A stretch of DNA of 64,000 bases. Source: Coccinella septempunctata. Taxonomy: Eukaryota; Arthropoda; Insecta; Coleoptera; Coccinellidae. Below, piece after piece: positions 57,383 through 64,000 of the stretch (the first letter of the stretch is position 1; the number at the start of each line of letters is the position of its first letter). The stretch covers positions 35,553,345 through 35,617,344 of the forward strand of contig NC_058190.1 of NCBI RefSeq assembly GCF_907165205.1. The letters run 5' to 3'. Below the pieces are notes generated by a model, which ran no database searches, was not told the origin of the DNA, and was given only the letters and a program-made list of their open reading frames with translations. A program made the position numbers and the translations under genes.

Positions 57383-59426
57383 ATGAAATATTTTTTGATA
57401 CTCTCTGTTTTAATAGCTATCAACTTCATCAACGAAGGTGAGAATTATAATTATTATTATGCTCAAAACATATCAATTGTAGAATGGTTTTAGCAAGTAA
57501 TATACTTCTGAAGCCACATTTTATATAAGCATAATTATTATTTATGCCAAATTTCAGTTGAATATCACCCCTCGAAAACAAAGCGTTTGGGGATTCCTGT
57601 TCATTGCACTTTTTTTCTTAAAATTCTCCGAGGAGTCTTTCATTTGATCCTCAATTTTAGGAACACACTGTGTACAATTTAATAAATTGACAGTTACAGT
57701 TCATACCTTAAAGCAATAATTTGAATTGTACACCGTGTGATAATTTTTTCTAATTTCTGCAACGTTTGGAAGGTCATGAGAATTTTTCTATTGATTCTGT
57801 TGGACATTAGGTTGGTTGAGGATGAATTCTTCTTCAATGAAACGCATTTTGTGAAACAATCTGTATATTGATTCAATCGATTTAACGGAGGTCGATCTGT
57901 ACTCTCAATGAATATCAAACCAGAACTAACTAAGACGAAGAAAAATATCTTATTCCTAAAAAATGCTTATACAGTATATAGGTTCCGATAGCAAAGTACA
58001 GGCTGCGCAAAATTGGCGATACTTGAACTCCAACTTTTTCAACCCAACGAGATAGAGAAAAATTCATGGCACAATATGGTTGTCTTTTTTCGAGAAACTA
58101 ATAATGCCATCAACTGCATTCCTCTATCTTCTTTTGTTTTTGAGTTAAAGGTCAAAATTAAAATTTCAACTTTGGTCATTATCTCCGTTTCTGTTTGAGC
58201 TAGGATGTTGAAATGAAAACATTATACAGACACTTTTTTATAGCAATCCAGTGGCGTACCATGATTTTTTCCAACAGGTATATTTGCTGAGTTACAACAT
58301 AAAGATGGATCTCTTCTCATGAAAACAGTAGTTTGAAATGACTTAGAAAGACTGAGGGCGATGTATCATATATTTCTGAAACAGCAAAAAATGGCGATTC
58401 TTTCTAAGTCATTTCAAACCACTGTTTTCATAAGAAAAAACATAGCTTTATGTTATAGCTCAGCAGATAAACCTGTAGGAAAAAATCATAGTACGCCACT
58501 GGATAGCTATCAAAAAAGTGCCTGTATAATGTTTTCATTTCAACATCCTACCACAAACAGAAACGGAAATAATGACCAATGATGAAATCGCCCAAATTTA
58601 AATTTTTACCTATAACTCAAAAACAAAAGAAGATGGAGGAATGCAGTTGATGGTATTATTAGTTTCTCGGAAAAAGACGACATGAATGGTACATTTATTT
58701 CCTTTATCTCGTTGGGTTAAAAAGTTGTAGTTCAGGTATCACCAATTTTGCCAACCCTGTACATAATATGGTTCTCACAGTCGAAAACTGCTGGGGAATG
58801 TCATTCTACACTTTGACCGCCAGCACTAATACTGTCGACCAATAAACCAATCGCATTTGACATATTTGTTGTTGGCGGGAATTGTGATGAGTAAGGGATT
58901 TGGTTTTGCTTTACTCTGGTGAATTTATCCCAACAAATTCCTTGAAAAAAAATTTCTTTTTCATACACTACTTCTTTTATTGTTATATAGATTGGATTTA
59001 AATGTTTGGGCCTGTTTAACCCCATATCGATGCGTTTTTATTATTTTGTTTCCGTAAAAAAAATGATATGCTAGTAATGTAGAATACTTTGAATTATCTT
59101 TCATTTTTTTTTTCATATCAGGTTATACACAACAGACCGACGACGATGACGATGATGATGAGGTGACATGTCTGAAATGTAAATCGAGCAGTTTTTATGA
59201 ATGCAGAATTGCTGATGAGGCAGGTCCAACATGTTTTGGAAAGTATTGCTATTCTTACATATACAGAGATACCTACAAAACTCTCCTCGGAGGAGAGGGG
59301 TCCAAGCTATTTTATATCAGAGGCTGCACAGATGAGGCAGATTTTTGTGATGGGGAATCACACTTAGCATGCTCAATTTGTAGTGAAGAGGAGTGCAATA
59401 ATAAAAAACTGCCTCCATCCCCTTGA
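57383..59426 (+). CDS. Secreted LU-domain (Ly6/uPAR-like, DUF753-type) protein, copy B
   Basis: Paralogue of the minus-strand gene, transcribed away from it. Exon 1 (57383-57437, 55 bp) encodes MKYFLILSVLIAINFINEG; exon 2 (59122-59426, 305 bp) follows a TATCAG acceptor. Lengths and phase equal those of copy A. The 119-residue product has the same seven-Asp run and the same ten cysteines in the mature protein; about ten residues of exon 2 differ (for example YKTLLGGEGSK against YKNFLGGERSK). The Cys in the copy A signal peptide is Phe here. A canonical AATAAA lies at 59459-59464. The 1.68-kb intron holds a foldback element (57997-58761), whereas the copy A intron is only 580 bp. Predicted secreted and not GPI-anchored; function unknown. 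Confidence 0.87.
57997..58761. mobile_element. Foldback element, dimer of the 12373 family, copy 2, in intron
   Basis: A 765-bp palindrome from TACAGGCTGCGCAAAATTGG to CCAATTTTGCCAACCCTGTA. Head-to-head arms of about 370 bp, with the centre near 58350-58395 (GACTGAGGGCGATGTATCAT). Transcribed as part of the LU copy B intron, it would form a very long hairpin in the pre-mRNA. Confidence 0.88.
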
Positions 59427-59464
59427 AAAGCAGCCCCGCTTGTTCTTAATGTTCTTGAAATAAA

Positions 59465-60127
59465 CTGATTAAATCATATAATTTCCCCACTCAACCTTCT
59501 TTGTACATCCTATCCTTTTAAAATTTTGACCTGAAAATCATTCTTCTCTTCCTCGTTCAATTTATGAGAAAAGTTTTTTCATTAAGTGTTTTCTCATAGT
59601 CCGTTTTTATACGAAAACATAAAACATCTTAATTAACTCTTCAGTTTTTCAAAATACTGAATATTAAATCAGCATTATCTAGGGAAGGCGCTTTAGTAGC
59701 CTACTTGTTAAGATCTTCTATTTTTTGGCAAGTTTTGCGTCACAAACTGAACGAGGAGTTTCAAAATTATTTTCAGTTTGAAATATCACAGTGGCTTGCC
59801 ATTTTTTTTAATTGAGATCATTATCTGTGAACTCGTTAAGGATAAACATAAAATTCTTAATTGCAAATGTGCAATAACTACGTCTGACCACCCACCAAAT
59901 TTCATTTATACAGCTCGACCCTCAATAAATAAATAGTCAACTTTTGAGAAGAACTTCAACAAACGGAATCATTTGCGCACTCATTCACTTAGAAGCCTGA
60001 TTGACTGAAAAATCAATTGATTACTGAGGGCACATTTTTGGCCGCAAAAAAGTTAGCAAGCTTCCCTGCAAGGGAAATACCTAAAGTAGTCATAGTAGGT
60101 GACTAGTGAAACTATTAGCAATAAAAC
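59465..60127. other. No gene recognised
   Basis: 3' flank of LU copy B and intergenic sequence up to the truncated Tc1 element. Confidence 0.4.
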
Positions 60128-60747
60128 CTCCCAGGACAAATGTGTAGATCTGTGAGCCCGTTGAAACATATCCCGGCCCATACCATAACATTACCCCCTC
60201 GGAATGGATGGACTTCTTGGATATAGCGACGATTACGGAGTATGCGTGGGATTGTCCATACCCTTATTCTTTGAGAATCTGAAAATCGTCCATATCTGGA
60301 TTCACCAGTGAAAAGGACACTACGCCATTGATCGTTCCAATTGATTTGTTGCCTTGCCCATTCCAGTCTTTGACGCTTATGGTCACGTGTTAATGGAACT
60401 CCTCTAGAACCTAGATTAACCTCTCTCAAACGTCGTCTGATGGTTTCGATGGAAACTTGGACCCCATCTGCATTTTGAAGAGTATTTCGTAGCATTCTAC
60501 ATGAAGATGTAGGGTTTTTTCTCGCCGAAACGGTGATGGAACGATCCTGAGCAGGTGTTGTTTTTCGTAGTCCACCAAGCCTTGGTCTTTCCAACACGGA
60601 ACCTGCCTCCCAGAACCTATTCCAAAGTCGAGATATCATACTTTGGCTGACTTGGAGCCTTTCCGCTACAACAACCTGAGTTAGGCCATCCTGTAGCATT
60701 CCGATAGCCCTATTAGCCTCAGCGTTTGTTAATTTATGTCTTGGCAT
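60128..60747 (-). pseudogene. Tc1-like transposase, truncated and catalytically dead
   Basis: The start is taken at MPRHKLTNAEANRA (60747), matching the start in the intact copy; the extra upstream residues belong to the leader. The two helix-turn-helix motifs and the RPRLGGLRKTT linker are present. The first catalytic Asp is lost: LFTGESRYGRFSD has Gly where the sister copy has LFTDESRYG. The protein then breaks off after TDLHICPG, so the second Asp and the Glu are missing too. A short random tail, RFYC, precedes the stop. Confidence 0.85.
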
Positions 60748-61001
60748 TTTCAGAAAACTCGTTTCAAGTCGAAGCCGTTGATAAACTGACTTCATTTCAA
60801 AATAAGAACCTTCATGAATCATATGCAAAAAACCAAACTTGAGAAAAAAGGCGACCAGATTGACGAAATGTCTCATACCGATTTTTATTGGATCGATTCA
60901 AGTTGTTATTGAGTTTTAAATGATTTTACAGCTTTTTTCTCGAAGATTACATACTTTTAAAAACGATTGGATACGAAATCCCTAACTATTGTGGAGCAGT
61001 T
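60128..61001 (-). mobile_element. Tc1-like transposon, 3'-truncated
   Basis: Only the 5' terminal repeat remains, at the right: CTAACTATTGTGGAGCAGTT ending at 61001, followed by TA (61002-61003). The coding match to the better copy at 61716-63180 stops abruptly after the CPG codons near 60128. It faces away from that copy. Confidence 0.85.
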
Positions 61002-61003
61002 TA

Positions 61004-61715
61004 TTCAGACAGTATAGGTACTTTCTGTCACAGATTATGACTATAAAATAAGAAAGATTTTGGTTTATTCTTGCGAATTACATTTTTTTAGGTCAGTATC
61101 ATTTATTATCTCTTACCACATCTGTTGGGAATTCGAAAATTCTCGACATAGAAAAAAGGGACGCAGCATATGCGATCGACCAAATCGACATCCACAATAC
61201 CCCTTCGCGAATTATAATACCCGAAAAGTGGAAATTCCATAAAGAACGAAAGGATTATTGGCCATAACTGCCGGTCCTCTACGGCGAAAACAAGTTGAGT
61301 GCTGTTCGGGAAAAGATATTTCTCCTTTCACCCCACAAACTTAACTTTCATAAATCGTCGAAACGCTGGAACTTTCAGCGCGTTCCATCAAAAATATATG
61401 GAAATCTGCTTTTTATTAGGCAATAACATACAGTTCACGATAACGGTCTAACATCCTATATTTCATTACCTAATCCTTTTGTTACCGGCAGATGAAATAT
61501 CTTCACCCCCGGACTGTTTGTGTCTGGGGTCAAAATCCAATTTGACCGTGAAAGGATTTCGTTTCTGAATTATCCTCAGAAGGGGTCTCATTTACATGCT
61601 CGGAGTTCATAAACATTGGGTAAATTGTGTACATCATAATGTTCACTGATACCCCATTTCCTCGCTGAGTTACAATTCACGGATCAGATCATTGAAAGTC
61701 GCTGACGGTGTTTTA
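61004..61715. other. Spacer between two Tc1 elements
   Basis: No repeat or gene recognised in these 712 bases. Confidence 0.4.
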
Positions 61716-63180
61716 AACTGCTCCACAAGAGTTAGGGATATCGTATTCAATCGTTTTTAAAAATGTGTTATCTTCGAGAAAATCGCTGTAAAATCATTTA
61801 GAACTCAATAAACTCAATCAAAAATCAGTATGAGACATTTCGTCAATCTGGTCGCCTTTTTTCTGAAGTTTGGTTATTTGCATATACTTCATGAATGTTC
61901 TTATCTTGAAATGAAGTCAGTTTATCAACGGCTTCTATTTGAAACGAGTTTTCTATAAATGCCAAGACGTAAATTAACAAACGCTGAGGCTAATAGGGCT
62001 ATCGGAATGCTACAGGATGGCCTAACTCAGGATGTTGTAGCGGAAAGGCTCCAAGTCAGCCAAAGTGTGATATCTCGACTTTGGAATAGGTTCAGGGAGA
62101 CAGGTTCCGTGTTGGAAAGACCAAGGCTTGGTGGGCGACGAAAAACAACACCTGCTCAGGATCGTTTCATCACCGTTTCGGCGAGAAGAAACCCTATATC
62201 TACGTGTAGAATGCTACGGAATACTCTTCAAAATGCAGATGGCGTCCAAGTTTCCATCGAAACCATCAGACGACGTTTGAGAGAGGTGAATCTAGGTTCT
62301 AGACGTCCATTAAGAGGAGTTCCATTAACACGTGACCATAAGCGTCAAAGACTGGAATGGCCAAGGCAACAAATAAATTGGAACGATCAATGGCGTAGTA
62401 TCCTGTTCACTGATGAATCCAGATATGGACGATTTTCAGATTCTCGAAGAATAAGAGTATGGACAATCCCACGCATACCCCGTAATCGTCGCTATATCCA
62501 AGAAGTCCATGCATTCCGAGGGGGTAGTGTTATGGTATGGGCCGGGATATGTATCAACGGGCGCACAGATCTACACATTTGTCCTGGGACTATGACCGCC
62601 TTACACTATAGGGAGCATGTCATTGACAATGTTGTGCCAAATTTTCACACTGCTATTGGTGAACCTTTTCTAGACGATAACGCTAGACCGCACCGTGCAG
62701 CCATAGTTGAGAATGCGCGCGAGGAGCTTGGTATTCCGCATTTACCAATACCTCCGCACTCACCAGATTTGAATTGCATAGAACATGCATGGGATATGCT
62801 CCAAAGAAGATAAGATAATTATCAACCTACCTCAGAATCCTTAAATGATCTGAGAGAGCTTCTGCCCCGTTTATGGAACCAAATTCCTCAAGAAATGTTC
62901 AACAACCTTGTGTATAGTATGCAAAGAAGATGTCAAGCTGTTATTGATGCCCGTGGAGGCCATACATTGATTGATAGTCTTAAAATGCTTGAATTCTCTG
63001 GGAATAAAATTTCTTTATTTTACTCGATCTTTCTTAACCACCCTGTATACGCTGCAGACCTACAGGTTGAAATTAATTTGCAACTTGAAATCTTATTAAT
63101 GAATTTTCATCATAAAAATCTTATTTTAACTATATTTTTTTGCAATTTAAGTCAATATCCCTAACTCATGTGGAGCAGTT
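61716..63180 (+). mobile_element. Tc1-like transposon, nearly intact
   Basis: A 1465-bp element flanked by TA (61714-61715 and 63181-63182). Terminal inverted repeats: AACTGCTCCACAAGAGTTAG at the left and, inverted, CTAACTCATGTGGAGCAGTT at the right. It contains one long transposase gene with a single premature stop. Confidence 0.9.
61959..62970 (+). pseudogene. Tc1-like DD34E transposase with one premature stop
   Basis: A cut-and-paste transposase acting at TA sites. The N-terminal paired-type DNA-binding region comprises AIGMLQDGLTQDVVAERLQV then SQSVISRLWNRF, followed by RPRLGGRRKTT. The catalytic triad is complete: Asp in LFTDESRYG, Asp in LDDNARPH, Glu in NCIEHAWD, with 34 residues between the last two. 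After WDMLQRR a TAA at 62811-62813 ends the frame at 284 codons. The same frame then continues with the expected C-terminus (SESLNDLRELLPRLWNQIPQ, then CQAVIDARGGHT). A loss of about three bases at this point probably created the stop. All catalytic residues are upstream of it, so partial activity cannot be excluded. Confidence 0.9.
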
Positions 63181-63182
63181 TA

Positions 63183-64000
63183 TTTGAATAAGAGAAATGC
63201 ATTGGGAAAACAGTCCTTAGATTTGAAATTTAAATGGATATGAACTGAAAAACTGAATTATTTGGTAGCGAACGAAAAGAAATATGAACCAGCAGTTAAC
63301 TCTACTACTTACAATCTGTAGGAGGCAATGATAATTCAAAAAACATTCAAAGCATTTTTGGGGTAAATACCAGTCGAAGGGTCTGTCGACAAATAGAAAG
63401 GAGAAAACTGGCTATTTGTGCATAATGAAAAATGAATTCTTCAAAGAAACTCCGTAGTATGTGAGATCATCAGAAATGTAGGACCGAAAATCTATCAGCT
63501 TACAAAAGGGTGCGTACAGTAAAGAAACCCATTCATTTGGTACAGTAATTATGTCAGAGTGATTGTTATCATTCGAAAAAGAGGAAATACGTTTTTCTGA
63601 AGGGTCTTTCCCCATTTTCTGAACCACCTTCGGACGAGATCTGAATCGAAAATTTTTTAATCAAAACAAATCATCATCATCTTGATGTCATTCCGAAGTT
63701 AAAGGATAATGCCATTTATCTCCTGCACGATCTTTTCCTAGCCCCTACTGGCAGCATGAATTGGAAGAGGGACCAGAACAGACAGGTCAGCCAATTGGGA
63801 AAGCGAATTAATGAGGTAACTTTTAATGAAAGTTCCGGATCTCCTTTCACAATTACAGGGAGTGTATTTGTCGTGGAGTTCATTTGTGAATGAAATATCT
63901 CAAGAAATTAAACATCAAATATATAGGGTGGTCCTGGAAACCTTATAATATATCTTCAACCGTTTTGGAAGAACCTCGAACATATAAAAAAATAGAGAAA
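63183..64000. other. No gene recognised
   Basis: The minus-strand frame at 63412-63627 has no domain. ATATAGGGTGGTCCTGG near 63920 may be one end of another short repeat cut off by the window edge. Confidence 0.4.

Overview
The window looks like transposon-rich euchromatic DNA from an insect. The composition is AT-rich, there are short interstitial runs of the insect telomere repeat TTAGG, and the mobile elements are typical insect types (mariner, Tc1, pogo-like, non-LTR retrotransposons, tRNA-derived SINE, many MITEs). A beetle is possible, but the species cannot be fixed from this sequence. There is no operon, CRISPR array, rRNA gene or convincing functional tRNA gene.

The only clear host genes are two small paralogues near the right side, arranged head to head. 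One is on the minus strand (exons 55868-55922 and 54983-55287) and one on the plus strand (exons 57383-57437 and 59122-59426). Each has a 55-bp signal-peptide exon and a 305-bp exon coding for an Asp-rich stretch followed by a ten-cysteine Ly6/uPAR-like (LU) domain. Exon lengths and the splice phase are identical in both copies, so this is a recent inverted duplication. The intron of the plus-strand copy has since taken up a 765-bp foldback element.

From left to right: 1-4.2 kb holds a telomere-like repeat inside a duplicated segment and a degenerate tandem repeat. At 4.2-6.0 kb is a 5'-truncated LINE. At 9.2-11.2 kb are a 37-bp palindrome with an 8-bp target duplication and a broken mariner with a duplicated end. 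At 11.3-18 kb are a second telomere-like insertion, MITEs, long foldbacks, a SINE and a transposase remnant. At 19-27.5 kb are two pogo-like deletion derivatives, a possible third, and several MITEs. At 28 kb is a dead mariner-like gene interrupted by a palindrome carrying tRNA-like sequence. At 30-38.5 kb are two copies of a non-coding repeat with TTGGGGAGCC ends, a composite foldback, and a Ginger-like non-autonomous element that keeps a cysteine-rich coding remnant. A CpG-rich patch follows at 38.7-39.1 kb.

At 40.0-46.4 kb an older RTE-like retrotransposon is split by a full-length LINE (ORF1 and ORF2 both open, overlapping by ATGA). At 48-54.5 kb are more foldbacks and a short RTE-like fragment with a 10-bp target duplication. 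The LU gene pair follows. Two Tc1-like elements in opposite orientation lie at 60.1-63.2 kb, one dead by a catalytic D-to-G change and truncation, the other almost intact.

The strongest recurring signal is structural. Several repeat families with unrelated interiors share TACAGGGTG/CACCCTGTA ends at TA sites, and most of them are long inverted repeats able to fold into hairpins of about 100-380 bp per arm. Nothing in the window looks like a new multi-gene system.
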